Below, in pieces: positions 34,004-45,187 of a DNA stretch of 64,000 nt. This DNA comes from Balaenoptera acutorostrata (Eukaryota > Chordata > Mammalia > Artiodactyla > Balaenopteridae), in the NCBI RefSeq assembly GCF_949987535.1, contig NC_080069.1:44939269-45003268 (forward strand), written 5' to 3'. The position numbers and the translations under genes were made by a program. Position 1 is the stretch's first letter; each line of letters opens with the position of its first letter. Under the pieces are notes generated by a model, which was not told the origin of the DNA, did not search any database, and saw only the letters and a program-made list of their open reading frames with translations.

Positions 34004-34389
34004 ACTTCCCTAGTGGCGCAGTGGTTAAGAATCCGCCTGCCAATGCAGGGGACATGGGTTCGAGCCCTGGTCCAGGAAGATCCCACATGCCACAGAGCAA
34101 CTAAGCCTGTGCGCCACAACTACTGAGCCTGTGCTCTAGAGCCCGCGAGCCACAGCTACTGAGCCCGCGCACTGCAACTACTGAAGCCCACACGCTTTAG
34201 GGCCCAAGGGCCCGCTTGCCCGCGTGCCTAGAGCCCGTGCTCCGCAACAAGAGCAACCACCGCAGTGAGAAACCTGCACACCACAAAGAAGAGTAGCCCC
34301 CACTCGCTGCAACTTAGAGAAAGCCCGCGTGTAGCAACGAAGACCCAATGCAGCCAAAAATAAATATAATTAATTAATTAATTAAAAAA
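34004..34389 (+). mobile_element. CHR-type SINE, long form
   Basis: The head is gacttccctagtggcgcagt and the B-box ggttcgagccctgg. The middle is enlarged with several actgagcc/gcaactactg units. The 3' part gcaacgaagacccaatgcag is followed by a (TTAA)n-rich tail. The target duplication aatactaagtgtagg lies at 33989-34003 and 34390-34404. At about 385 bp it is longer than its neighbours because of repeats in the middle. Confidence 0.94.
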
Positions 34390-34404
34390 AATACTAAGTG
34401 TAGG

Positions 34405-35135
34405 CAACTTGCCTTGCCAAGTTACAGGGAGGAATAGTAGCAGAATGAAAACTAAAGTCATGAAACTTTGAATATTTAGAAAAACAAAGTTGTAAGACAG
34501 ACTATTTAGAAAACTTATTTTGCAAAACTCCTTGTGTAGGCAGAATCTAAGTCTATAGTCTGTTTACAACAGAGTCCCTAAATATTCATCTTAAGTGCTG
34601 TGGCTTAATCCTTCTGTGCCTAACACAGAACTGGTAGAACATCGTCCTTTTCTCCTTGAAGCCTTAGGTGCTTCTCTCTCTTGCAGTGCTTCTGCGCTCT
34701 CATCCTGGGAGCAGACTTAGCATAAAATGATCTGTTTGTGAAGTGGCCACTGTGCCTCTTCACCTTCCTACGACTGTTTTCCTGCAGCACCCACTCTTAG
34801 ACATTGCACATTGTGGAAGTTGGACTGATGAGAAGGCTGCCTCAGCTGAATCTGCACACCAGACTATTTGACCATGGAAACTACATGCCAAGGAGGCCTG
34901 AGCCTGTAAAGTGATAGACAGCTGGCTTTAAAAATTTTTTTAAATCTCACCGGCAATATTTAAAATCCACTTAATGGTATTTGACGGCTAGGCTGATTCT
35001 GATATTTTAGTCATTCAAAAAGTGTCAGTTGCTTGCCTCGTGGTTATGGATTTTAGAATTTAAGTATTCAATTTTTAGATTTTAAGTTGAGAATTTGCTC
35101 TCACTACATTTTTATAAAATCAGTATTAGGATAAA
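34405..35135. other. unassigned non-coding DNA
   Basis: No gene or confidently named repeat was recognised. Confidence 0.4.
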
Positions 35136-35159
35136 TATTCTCTAATATATTTTCTTTCT

Positions 35160-35466
35160 GTGTTTAGTTTTCTTTTTTTTTTTTGGCTGCATCAGGTCTT
35201 AAGTTGCGGCATCTGGGCTTCTCTCTAGTTGTGGCAGGCGGGTTTTCTCTCTCTAGTTGTGGTGCGTGTGGGCTCCAGAGCATGTGGGCTCTGTAGTTTG
35301 CGGCACGCAGGCTCTCTCACTGAGGTACGCGGGCTCAATAGCTGTGGCGCGCGGGCTTACCTGCCCTGCGGCATGTGCGATTCTAGTTCCCTGACCAGGG
35401 ATTGAACCCACGTCCCCTGCATTGGAAGGCAGATTCTTTTACCACTGGACCACCAGGGAAAACCCT
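35160..35466 (-). mobile_element. CHR-type SINE, older copy
   Basis: Reverse orientation: T-run, ggctgcatcaggtcttaagt, gtggcgcgcgggcttacc, the B-box complement ccagggattgaacccacgtc and the head ccaccagggaaaa. A short direct repeat, tctctaatat, flanks it (near 35140 and 35465). It is the short CHR form and more diverged than the cetacean-type copies. Confidence 0.88.
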
Positions 35467-35563
35467 CTCTAATATTTTGGATAATAATTTTGGAAACATT
35501 GATAATAAACTACTAAATTTAAGATAAAAAGGAGTGTTCTTGTTTATTTTTAGGAATGTTTCT

Positions 35564-35933
35564 TTTTTTTTAAAGTGTCTAAGAGAAAAATTTTTTTAAT
35601 TTATTTTTATTTTTTATTGAATGAGTCTTTAAATTCTATAGTGCTTTACAGTTTTCAAAAGTTTCATACAATTTCATATAATCCCATAATAACCCCCTTT
35701 TTTTCCCCTCTTACCCCTATATTGCCCCTCCTCCCTGCCTTCTCCCCACTGGTAATCACTAGTTTATTCTCTATATTTGTGAGTTTGCTTCTTTCTTGTT
35801 TTATTCACTAGTTTGTTGTATTTTTTAGATTCCACATATAAGTGATATCATACGATGTTTGTGTTTCTTTAACTTATTTCACTTAGCATAATGCCCTCCA
35901 AGTCCATCCATGTTGTGCAAATGGCAAAATTTC
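35564..35933 (-). mobile_element. L1 3' end fragment
   Basis: Reverse-orientation L1 3' UTR: tagtgctttacagttttcaa, cccataataacccccttttt, attccacatataagtgatat and tccaagtccatccatgttgt. A perfect 12-bp target duplication, aggaatgtttct, lies at 35552-35563 and 35934-35945. It is heavily 5' truncated and belongs to the same subfamily as 49450-50098. Confidence 0.92.
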
Positions 35934-35945
35934 AGGAATGTTTCT

Positions 35946-37300
35946 ATTTATCAAGCATTCAATCTAAAGTTCTAACAATTGCCCCATGTGATTATAATCC
36001 TGGAACAATATGCTGTTGGCAATTTGAAGGAATAAAATATGAAAATAAATGTGGTTAGAAGTTAACTGACCAACTTCATCTTGGGAGTAGGAAAATCATT
36101 AATCAGGTGTTATCTTAAAAACACATTAGTGGTTTAAGTGAGAAACAATTTTTGTATTTAATGGTCCCTGTGGGCAACCTGCAATTACAATCTAATTAGT
36201 ATGTGCCAGCTGTTACTTTATTCATTACTGTTTTTTTTTTTTTTCTGTTTTGTTTTTTGCCTAGAAATGTACTTTTCCCAATGTATTGCTTGGCTGTAGG
36301 AAATAACATGGCATCACTTAAGATTTCAATGTTCATAATTTCTTCGTTTGTCAATTAAAACCTGACTTTCTTTTTGGTTGTTGTTTTTCTGAATACAGAA
36401 TCAAAGCATGTTTATATTTAAAAATTTGAAAATGCAGAAAAACTAAAAATAAAAGTGAAAATAAATCCCTTCATTTACTACCTACTATTCAGAGGTAACC
36501 ATTGAAATACTATAATGTTTGTCATCTGGTAATGTCTTTTAGGGAAAGTATTTTATTTTTTCTTTTTAACAAAAACTGGGTCTTACCATATTAACTTACT
36601 GTATATCTTTTTTCTCTCAGTTAATTTATTGTCAAACTTTTTAAAATAAATAGATATACTTCAGCTCGGTTAATTTTAATGGCTCAAAGTTTGGCTATAC
36701 TGTGGAAATTCAAGCAAAAACTGTATGTGGTAAGTGTTATGTACATGAAAGAAGAGAAGATTATAAGAAAGGAACAAAGAAAAAAACAGAGATCATGGGT
36801 CTACATAGAGATATAGAGTGTAGAGGACATAGTTTTACTTTCCAACTCAGCAAGTGCTGGAATTTTTGAGCCTTCAAAGTTTTCTCATTATGTTTGTATA
36901 CTGTCTAGTTATATCGAAGCTATAATCTCGCTTGTAGTACCCTATCACATGCAGCTAGAATGAGCAGCTGATGCTTTCAGCATTTTACCTAGATACCTCC
37001 TCGCTCAAGGTCATGAATTCATTAGGTATATTTTCTGTCTTTCAAGTTATTATAGGTAATATTTTAAAACAAATTTTTGCCTCTATATAACATGCTTTGT
37101 TATTTTCTAGCTTCCTATAATGGTTTTCTTATTCTTCATTCTCCTTTGAAGTGTTTGTTAATTTCCATTCAGCCCCAAAGGCAAAGCTACATGTTTTAAG
37201 ATATACTTCTTTTTTCTTATGAAGTTCTGTATAGTTAACCATTTCCACAATAATGCTGCATGACAAACAAGCACAAAATTTTCATAACATTTAATAAAAT
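35946..37300. other. unassigned AT-rich DNA
   Basis: It includes a T-run at about 36230-36244. The text near 36410-36600 (aaaatgcagaaaaactaaaa, gaggtaaccattgaaatact) looks like an old interspersed repeat that I cannot name. Confidence 0.4.
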
Positions 37301-37309
37301 TATATTTTT

Positions 37310-37760
37310 TCCCTCATCTGATTGGCTATTTCAGGTTCTTTGCATTTCCGTCTAAGTTTTAGCATTAGCTTGCCAGTTTCAACAAAAAGGCTTGTATTCT
37401 TTTTTTTTTTTTAGCTTTGTAGTATTTTGATTGGGATTGCATTGCATCAATAGACCCATTTAGGGAGAATTGATATCTTAACAATATTGAGTCTTCTCAT
37501 TCATTAACATGGTATGACTTTCCCTTTGTTTAGTCTTCTTTAATTTCTCTCAACAATGTTGTATAGTTTTCAGTGTAGGGTTTCTGCTCATCTTTTGCTA
37601 AAATTTAGTTTTGGAGTTGCTATTATAGCTAGTATTTTAAAATTTCATACTTTAATTGTTAATTGATAATCTGTAGAAATGAAGTTGATTTTGTAGATTC
37701 ATTTTTGTCTAGCGACATTGGAAAACTCACTTCTTAATTTAGTAATTTTTTGGTTAGAAT
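37310..37760 (-). mobile_element. old L1 fragment (ORF2 3' region)
   Basis: The text tgattgggattgcattgcat, then ttgatatcttaacaatattg, agtcttctcattcattaaca and tctctcaacaatgttgtata, is the reverse complement of the late ORF2 region of L1. It is diverged, with many stops. It may continue to about 38330, but the resemblance fades. Confidence 0.75.
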
Positions 37761-38527
37761 CTGTAAGAATTTTTATTTACATGGCAATGTAATTTGTGAA
37801 TTGAGATACTAATATTACTTCTTCTTTTCTGATCTTTAGTAAAGATTGTGAGTATAGTGCTGTATACATGGATATAATTTTCAGAATTCTCCGAGTTTTC
37901 ACCAGTCCCCAAATTCCCTACTAATATTATAATCTGATTGTTCTCTGGGATTTGTAATCTCATTTTGAATTTAGGAAAATGGAAGTAGGGCATGGGTAGG
38001 TTTGTATCCCTTTGGCACCTGACAGGCACAGAAGAACAGTTAGATGATTTTCTTACTGACACAATCCCTAGTTTTCTGGGTCAGAAGCATAGAGTGTGAA
38101 AGAACAAATATTTTCCTGCCTATATTTTTAGGCTTTTTATTTTCCCATAAATTGAAGCCAGTGTCATTTGCTGAATTCTGAATTGTTTTTCTAAACCCTA
38201 GCCCTATCAGCCTTGCAGTTGTTGTCAATCCCTCCAAGATTATAGTGTTAGACTGTCTGATAGTTATGTTTTTCTTTGTGGTTTGGGGTATTTATCTTTT
38301 TTCTGTCTTTGAGTATTTTAGTGAGAAGTTGAAAGGAGGTTGCTGAGCCAGTCGCCAGAATGAACTGGAAATACTACTATTTTTTTTTACCGAAAACTAA
38401 ATCCCCAAGGCCAATTAATTCACCAGTATGTTCCAATCCATTTACGTTTCAAGATGAGACAATATCAACTTTTGCATCAAAAGTTTTATTCCTAAAATTT
38501 TTCCTGTCATTAAAAGACTAAGCACCT

Positions 38528-39050
38528 TGTGGAGGCCCGGGGCAGGCAGCCCCAAAATATGCCTCACTGGCATATTGATTGTTTTGAATTAAAGTTACTT
38601 ACGAAACGGCAAATGCAAGACCTTACTCCCGGTCTCCCTGAAAGCAGGAAATAAATCTATCATGTTAAAGATGCCCTCCATGTATCTGGAGGTAGAAGGA
38701 CAACCTTATCTCCAGGGAATTTGGGCCAAGAAGCCTGTATAAACAAACCTTGTTATTCTTTAATTTACTACCCCAAGCCCAAACTCTGTTTAGATTCTTC
38801 ACTAATTAAGCACCCAAAGCCTAAGTTTTTTTGTTCTGTCAATTGCTCACAAATGTATTGTTTCTTGGTTTGAAAAGTATAAACACTGCCTTCTTTGGCC
38901 ACTTCTTTGGTCCTATTTCTGAGACTTCCAGGCACATGAATTAAAATTTGTTTCTTTTTCTCCTGTTAATCTGCCTTGTGTCAACTTTATTATTAGTCCA
39001 ACCACAAGAACTCAAGAGCTATAGAGGGGGAAATTTCTCCCTCCCTGACA
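38528..39050 (+). mobile_element. solo LTR, family A, copy 2
   Basis: A 523-bp unit from tgtggaggcccgg to ctccctgaca, flanked by acct at 38524-38527 and 39051-39054. It shares agccccaaaatatgcctcac near the start and ttctcctgttaatctgcct near the end with the LTR at 7528. A TATA-like box (aagtataaacactg, about 38876) and a polyA-like attaaaat (about 38940) are in the expected order. No viral genes are attached. Confidence 0.88.
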
Positions 39051-39059
39051 ACCTTTTCC

Positions 39060-40055
39060 TTATTATTTGCTATAATTGTGCTTCTTATAGAAGCACTTCC
39101 ATGGTATCAAATGAGCTGAGGTTTGAATTACTCATATATTCCGTAAGAGTCTGCCATGAGATCCTCAGGGGTTTCCAGATGGAGGAAGGGTGGCAGCAAT
39201 ATTGTATGCAGTTACTGTTTCTTCACCTCTTGCTCTGGGCAGAATATTTGAGGAAATATATCTTACAGACAACTCTTGAAAACACTTTTTAGATTATGTT
39301 ACAAATCTAATTTTTAAAAATCCATGCAATATTCTTAATTTTGTGAAGGTCATATGAACCCAGAGAATTCTGCTAAAGCTCTTTTTTTGTTATATGGAAA
39401 TTCTCTAATTTACTGCAATTTATTGACAGCAGGAAGTTGAGGAGAAGTGAGACAGTAGGCGGCCAGGAAGAGGAGAAAGTGTGAGTGTTCCTACTCCCAA
39501 ACTCCACTGGAATCATGTCAACCATAGATGCTGGCTCTTCCACTGTCTCAGCTGGGACTCGGTGTCCCAAGAAACTGAGTGTTCAAGAACCCTTGAAACT
39601 GCATGTTTTTATGTATGTGTTTTCTCCTAAATATTGCCCCTACACTATCTCTTAAAAATAGATAACTTATCTTCTATAGTATTTAGAAGGAATGTACTTC
39701 TTATTTTCATTACTAACCAACCAAAACTGGAAAGATCTGGAGGAGGGACACACAGAAGGTTGATCCTCAAGGCACTTAGATGTTGAATGACACACTTCAT
39801 TTAACCTACGCCACAATGTTATGTGTAAAGCTTTATCATAATGGCAACATGTCAAGGCAGAGTTAGAACATTATTTAGCAACCTATCATCATTTATGATT
39901 TCTGATTAGGTTAAACCCAGTATAAAACATTCTTTTGATGGTATTCTTCTGCTTCTTTAAGCAATTATGTCTAAGGCAGAAAAACTTTGGTTACAATGAG
40001 CTGCACCAACAAGAGATAATGTGCTCAGGGATGTTTCATTTGCTAGATTATTGTA
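39060..40055. other. unassigned non-coding DNA
   Basis: No recognised gene or repeat. Frames of up to 114 codons begin inside the preceding LTR and show no domain. Confidence 0.4.
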
Positions 40056-40064
40056 AGTCGATCT

Positions 40065-40239
40065 GCTCCTGCAGCTCAGTCACACTGGCCGTCTTCGTGC
40101 TCCTCTCACATTTCAAGCCGTCTGTCTACAGCAGAGTCTGTCCACTGCCTGTTCCTTCTTCCTGGACACCGTTTCCCCAGATCCTCACCAGAATCATCAC
40201 TCTCTCACTTCCTCCAGGTTTCTGCCCAAATGGCACTAT
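40065..40239 (+). mobile_element. L2 LINE, left half (split by an LTR)
   Basis: The text cagtcacactggccgtcttc, then tgcctgttccttcttcctgg and ggtttctgcccaaatggcac, follows the L2 consensus (ccacactggcctcc, ttgctgttccctctgcctgg, gtctcagctcaaatgtcac). It breaks off there and resumes at 40808. Confidence 0.8.
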
Positions 40240-40807
40240 TACCAAATCAGGTTCATTTACTTGCAAGCCAGGGTTTGCAGCAGAGAAGAGGTATATTCAC
40301 GAGGCAGCCAAGCCAGGAGACAAAGAACAAATCTCAAATCTGCGTCCTTGAAGACAGGGTTTAGGGATATTGATGGGATAAAGAGGCAGGGTGGTCTGAG
40401 GCTTGTGGAAAGGTGATTGGAGGTAAGAAAAGTGAGGTAACCAGTGGTCTGTGCAAGTGTAGTTGAGCTTCATGGCTCTTCAGAGGATGCATGTTCAGAA
40501 AATAGTGGCATTAGCATGTTTTGAGGGTGGAGTTTTTTGATGTCAAAAGGCCATCCATCGGCCACTCATGCAGGTCCAGTTGAATGGTTGGTGGTCTCAA
40601 CTGGTCTGAACTCGGCAAGAACTAGCTCCAAGTTCCCGAAAAATAACTTAAGCAACTGTTTCTATAGTGACCCATATGTTAGAGGTGTTGTCTCTAAGGA
40701 AGTTAGTGGGAGTTTAGTTTAAAGTCAACTAAAAATGAGTGACTAAAACCAGGTGAAGCAGGTTAGGTTTGGAGGCCTAATCAGGTTAGCCCTTGGTTTC
40801 AGCCCCA
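40240..40807 (-). mobile_element. LTR inserted in an L2
   Basis: About 568 bp interrupting an L2 at a precise point. On the minus strand it begins tggggctgaaacc. Near its end it has ctcgtgaatatacctcttct, a decayed polyA-signal zone, followed by ctgcaaaccctggcttgc, like an LTR terminus. Flanks are ctat/ctac (40236-40239 and 40808-40811) or, shifted slightly, the 5-bp cacta on both sides. Ends are therefore uncertain by about 3 bp. No viral genes are attached. Confidence 0.6.
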
Positions 40808-41060
40808 CTACCTCTAAGAGGTCTTCCTTGACAACCCTATTTCAAATAATACACTCTCTTTGTCTCTTTCCTCTTCTGTGGCTTTGGTTTTCTTTACAGC
40901 ATTATTACTACTTATATTTTTGCCCATTTCTTGATAGATTGCTTGCCTGTTTTATGCACTAAAATGTAAGCTCTATGAGGACAAGAACTTTGTTTTGTTC
41001 ATTGTGCAGGCCTAACACCTAGAACAGTGTTTGGTACTTCACAGGCAGTAGGTAAATTTT
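40808..41060 (+). mobile_element. L2 LINE, right half (3' end)
   Basis: It continues the L2 with ctctaagaggtcttccttga, caaccctatttcaaataata, gtaagctctatgaggacaag and aacacctagaacagtgtttg, ending near acaggcagtaggtaaa. These are the hallmark phrases of the L2 3' end. Confidence 0.88.
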
Positions 41061-41180
41061 TTTTTTTTAATTATAACTGAATGAATGACACCTTCCTTGA
41101 TCTTTCTAACTAGGCCAGCATCCTCATTTCCATGTTTCATAGAATTTATTACAATTGGAAAATACATACTAATATTAACC

Positions 41181-41197
41181 TCTCTCTCTCTCTCTCT

Positions 41198-41239
<42 letters not shown>
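41181..41239. repeat. (TC)n(CA)n compound microsatellite
   Basis: A TC run (41181-41198) passes directly into a CA run (41199-41239). Confidence 0.97.
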
Positions 41240-41241
<2 letters not shown>

Positions 41242-41560
41242 CCTCCATTCTGTGTAATAGAGACTTCAAATAACAGTGGTTTAAACATGTGGGAAGCTTA
41301 TTTCTCTCTGGTGTAATATTGTGTAGGTAGGCAGTCCCAGGTCTGGCAGAGCAGCTTTGATCCATGAGGTCGTCCAGGGACACAGCTCTTTCTATCTGGT
41401 ACTCGACCATCCAGGGGCATAGCCCTCCTGTGCGTGTACAGGTAATCATCACGTACACATGCCTGCCACCAGGAAGGGGGAAAGGAGAAGGGCAAACCCT
41501 CCTCTCCTTTTATAGTGTGATAATTTCCAGCTGCAAGGGAGTCTGGGAAATACAATGTTT
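41240..41560. mobile_element. ancient interspersed repeat, family not assigned
   Basis: The phrases aacagtggtttaaacatgtg, tgtgtaggtaggcagtccca, tccatgaggtcgtccaggga and ctgcaagggagtctgggaaa are hallmarks of a widespread old mammalian repeat that I cannot name with certainty. It resembles 25185-25500. Confidence 0.5.
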
Positions 41561-41564
41561 ATTC

Positions 41565-42625
41565 TGCCCAGATAAAAGCTCATTTATCATAGAAGATGAA
41601 AGAAATGATATTGGAGGACAAGGAGCAGACCCTGCTACAATCCTTTTGTGTAATAATTTAATTAATGTTCCTCTCTCCTACTGAACTGTTGAACGCTGGT
41701 GATTTTTCTTTTCTTTTTATCCTTTTTATCCTTTCCTTTTTATTGGGCCCTAGCACAATGCCATCATGTAGTAGTCACTCAATGACTATAGAGTTAAATG
41801 ATTATTTTAGCACTAACTATTTATGTAGTTAAATAATTGTTTTATCAGTGACCCAGTTCTCAGCCAGGCATGCCCATTTATCATAGGAGGAACTTTTTCA
41901 GGAGGAGGAAGGTAGGAAGATTATTCCATTATTCTAGTTGGAAGGAGAGGAAAGTTCAAGGTAGGAAAGTGTTGATGAAGATGAGACAGGAGGAGCTGAG
42001 GAATTTAAGCCTTTTCCAGGAGGAGGAGCCTGGGGGTGGGAACTGTCTGAGATCAGGGAATGTGAGGTGATGGGTCCTTTGTGGTGCTCCCTCGGGGCTC
42101 CCACGGGGAAGAAGGGGGAGGCACCCAGGTGTGTTTCTGGGAATCCTGGAGCTGCTTGGGTCCTTTGGTCCCTTCTTCCATTTCCTGAGCTGCTCAGATT
42201 CTTCATAAAATCACCATTCTGCTGAGCTTACTTTCTGTTATGATTCTCTCTCTTTCAAACAAATAGAAAATCTCTTTCAAACAAACAGAAAATCAAACAA
42301 AACACATCCCTTAGAGAAGAGCCTTGAAACTTGTACTTGGATTTATAGATAAGCTTTAGTTTACATATAAACATCTTCGTTTATAAGCAAACATTAATGG
42401 AATATTGAAAGAAACATGTATTTCTTATGAAGTTAGGCTTAATGTATATAATAGAAAAAATACCTATTGATTAAAAACTTGTAGATACATGAAAAGGATT
42501 TAAAAATGAATGCTGTTGAATATGATAAATATTTTCTATTAAAAGTAACATTGTTGGTGAAAAAAATCTCATTTTCTATAATATTAATAACATAAAATAA
42601 ACTGCATAGAGAAATCACATTTGAA
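41565..42625. other. unassigned DNA with a purine-rich segment
   Basis: The segment at about 41885-42120 is rich in aggagga motifs and CpG-poor. No gene was recognised. The 90-codon minus-strand frame at 41934-42206 reflects the GA-rich composition. Confidence 0.4.
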
Positions 42626-42631
42626 AGTTAT

Positions 42632-43180
42632 TAAAGGGGAGCAGAATTTGCCGCCCCACAATATATCTGTTTGACATAAGGATTATTTTAAGTGATTATT
42701 TTTAAGAAACAGCAGACATAGGAAAAGCTCTGAAAACTGAGTAGCATTTACCCTTTTATAAGACATGTTTATATTTATAAGGAAAACCTCCAGTTGTAAG
42801 GGTGTCTCCCTCTCTGTATTAGGAAGAGGATGGTGACTAAAATCTCTAGAAACTCTTACAATGGAGAAGGCAATGACCTAAATTTGCATAACAACCTTAC
42901 CCATGGTTTACTGTCTTTTCCTGATAGCCTTCTATAACCAGCTACCCCCCACTCCCAGCAATGTCTTTTGTCTTTAGTTGGAGATGGTATTTAAGGTGGT
43001 GGCTTGGGCCTTTTCAAGGAGTTACGAAGTCTTCTGGGTATCTCCCATGGGTATCTCTGGGTATCTCTCCATATAAACAGGAGGTTTACATGTTATTAAG
43101 CTTCTGTTTGTTTTTATTACAGGGAGGACTTGGCCAAGAACCTAGAAGGGTAGAGGGAAAATTATTTGTCCTCCCCTACA
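42632..43180 (+). mobile_element. solo LTR, family A, copy 3
   Basis: A 549-bp unit flanked by ttat (42628-42631 and 43181-43184). The 5' end is TA instead of TG (taaaggggagcagaatttgc) and the 3' end is CA (ctcccctaca). It shares gccgccccacaatatatctg near the start and aagaacctagaagggtagag near the end with the LTRs at 7528 and 38528. It is the most diverged of the three. Confidence 0.82.
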
Positions 43181-43189
43181 TTATGAAAA

Positions 43190-45180
43190 CCTATTTTTCT
43201 CTGAGGACTTCATATACCTAAAATAATAATAAAGGAGTGAGCAATGATCCTTAAAAGGAATAAAGCAAACAAAACAAGAAAAAACAGAATCTTCTGAAAA
43301 TGGTGATATTAACTTGAGCAGAAAAAAAAAATGACAAAGACAAATGGCATTTTAACTATCAGGCCTTTATCATGTTACCATCATAATAAGATTCAGTTGG
43401 CTTTGACTAAGGTGAAAACAATTTTGCATCTTACTTTGAGTCTCGTGGTAAAAAAATGCAATATGGAAAGGTCACTTTCACAACAAATTGTATCAAGGAT
43501 GAAAAGTGAGCAACAGTAATGCTGTCTTATTTTGCTGAAGTTGTCTGTGAATTGAAAGTAGCAAAATTTGTGACTAAATGTGTGGTTTGCCATGTTGGTA
43601 TATCAGTATTTGGATCCACAAATCTTAAAAAAAAAGAAAGGTGGCTTCTATTTAAGTTGAAATGTATTTTACCAAATTCTAATACATCACAGGATCCATT
43701 TTTACGCTTCTCCCTTTATTTAATATCATACTTATTTTACAAGTTAAAAATTAGTCTGGGACAGATGGGCCTTGTATGATAGGCTAAATAATTGGGAAAT
43801 TTGTTTGAAAGGAAATGGTGAACCATATAAGAGTACAGAGGAGTGAAGTAGTGAGAACTTGGCTTCAAAAAGATTGCTTTGTGACAATGAGGAAGATTAA
43901 TAAGAGGCAGCCAGTTCTAGGGAGGGAGATTTGTAGCAGGGGATTTGACACTTGAAATCTGGTGTTCTTTCTCTCTCTATTAATGTGTTTGCTAAACTGC
44001 TGGTTCATGTTTGACCTTCTCCTCTTCCCCCCCTCTCTCCCCCTCCTCCCTCTCCCCCCTCCTCCTTTTCCTCCTTCTTGTTCTTTTGTCTTCAAATTGC
44101 AGTTACCTTTCTGAGAGGGATGATTTTTACTTAAAATTTTTGCTGTCCTAGTGACAGACCTGCTGGACGTGAGGACTAAGGAGAGATTTGAGTCACTGCC
44201 ACCATGTTGGGTTCAAAATCCTTATTCCTCACTGGTGACTAGAACTTTGTATTGGGTTAAACTCCTTCGTATGTAGGAAGGCTTTTTCTATAAAGAGGTT
44301 TCAGGTTCCTGCTTACAGACCGATCAATTTGCCAGACCTGCCCAGATATATCTGAATCCCAGGAACTGATATAGCTCAAGGCTTTCTCAGGGGTCCTGAG
44401 CCCTGTAAATAGGCTTCAATTAGGCCTATCTTGTCAGTTTGCTAAACATGCCTGAACCTGAGTCCCAGCAGTGAACAGGAGTGTCTCAAACAGAGTTCTG
44501 TGCTATATACACCAGATATGTTAAGAATAAAATAAAAAAACCAAATTGATTATGTTTGTATCAAATTTAATACCTGTTGATTGGTCTTCACATAATTGAT
44601 CTTCACAAGAACATTGTTAGGTACACACATTTCTTATGATAGCATGTCTTACCATCGTATTTCAAAGCCAAGAAAACAGTGGGACATGTGAAGTGAGTGG
44701 GAGAGACAAGGATAGAAATTAGCTTTCTGATCACTGAAGTGGAAGGTAATAGGATTTTGTTGCTGCAAGTATAAAGGGAAGAGGTATGTGAAACAATACA
44801 GTGGTAACAGACAACAAAAGGGACTGAGGAGCAGGAAAGGAAGACCCACCTGGAATCCAGAATCAATATGAGGTTTCTGGGGATAGAAATATAACAAAAC
44901 AACATACTTCTGAATTGGTTTTCAACAAATTACAGAGAAAAACTCCAAACCCAAGTAGGTAAAGATCATTTAGTTAAAACATATATTACATCTGACTGCT
45001 TTTGTAGAACTCTAGTGTTTTGTTAATACTGAAAGTAATCTACTGCATGATACCATAGTGAATATAAGATACACCATTGTTTTATGCATCATTAAATTTT
45101 TAAAAATGCTGCCAATTAAATATAGCAAGCTAGCAATTGTAACATGCATCTTGATTTCTGAAATGATAAAATATTTAAAA
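43190..45180. other. unassigned DNA with a long pyrimidine tract
   Basis: About 2 kb with no recognised gene. It holds a 65-bp uninterrupted C/T run at 44015-44079. The segment at about 44110-44480 may be an old LTR, but no ends can be set. Confidence 0.4.
44015..44079. repeat. 65-bp pure pyrimidine tract
   Basis: Only C and T on the plus strand for 65 bp (for example ctcccccctcctccttttcc). Such mirror-like homopyrimidine runs can form triplex (H-) DNA. Here it is likely just low-complexity sequence. Confidence 0.9.
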
Positions 45181-45187
45181 ATATTGA

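Noticed and set aside
41934..42206. 90-codon minus-strand frame rich in Pro and Ser
   Set aside because: It reflects a GA-rich low-complexity segment, with no domain or flanking exon signals.
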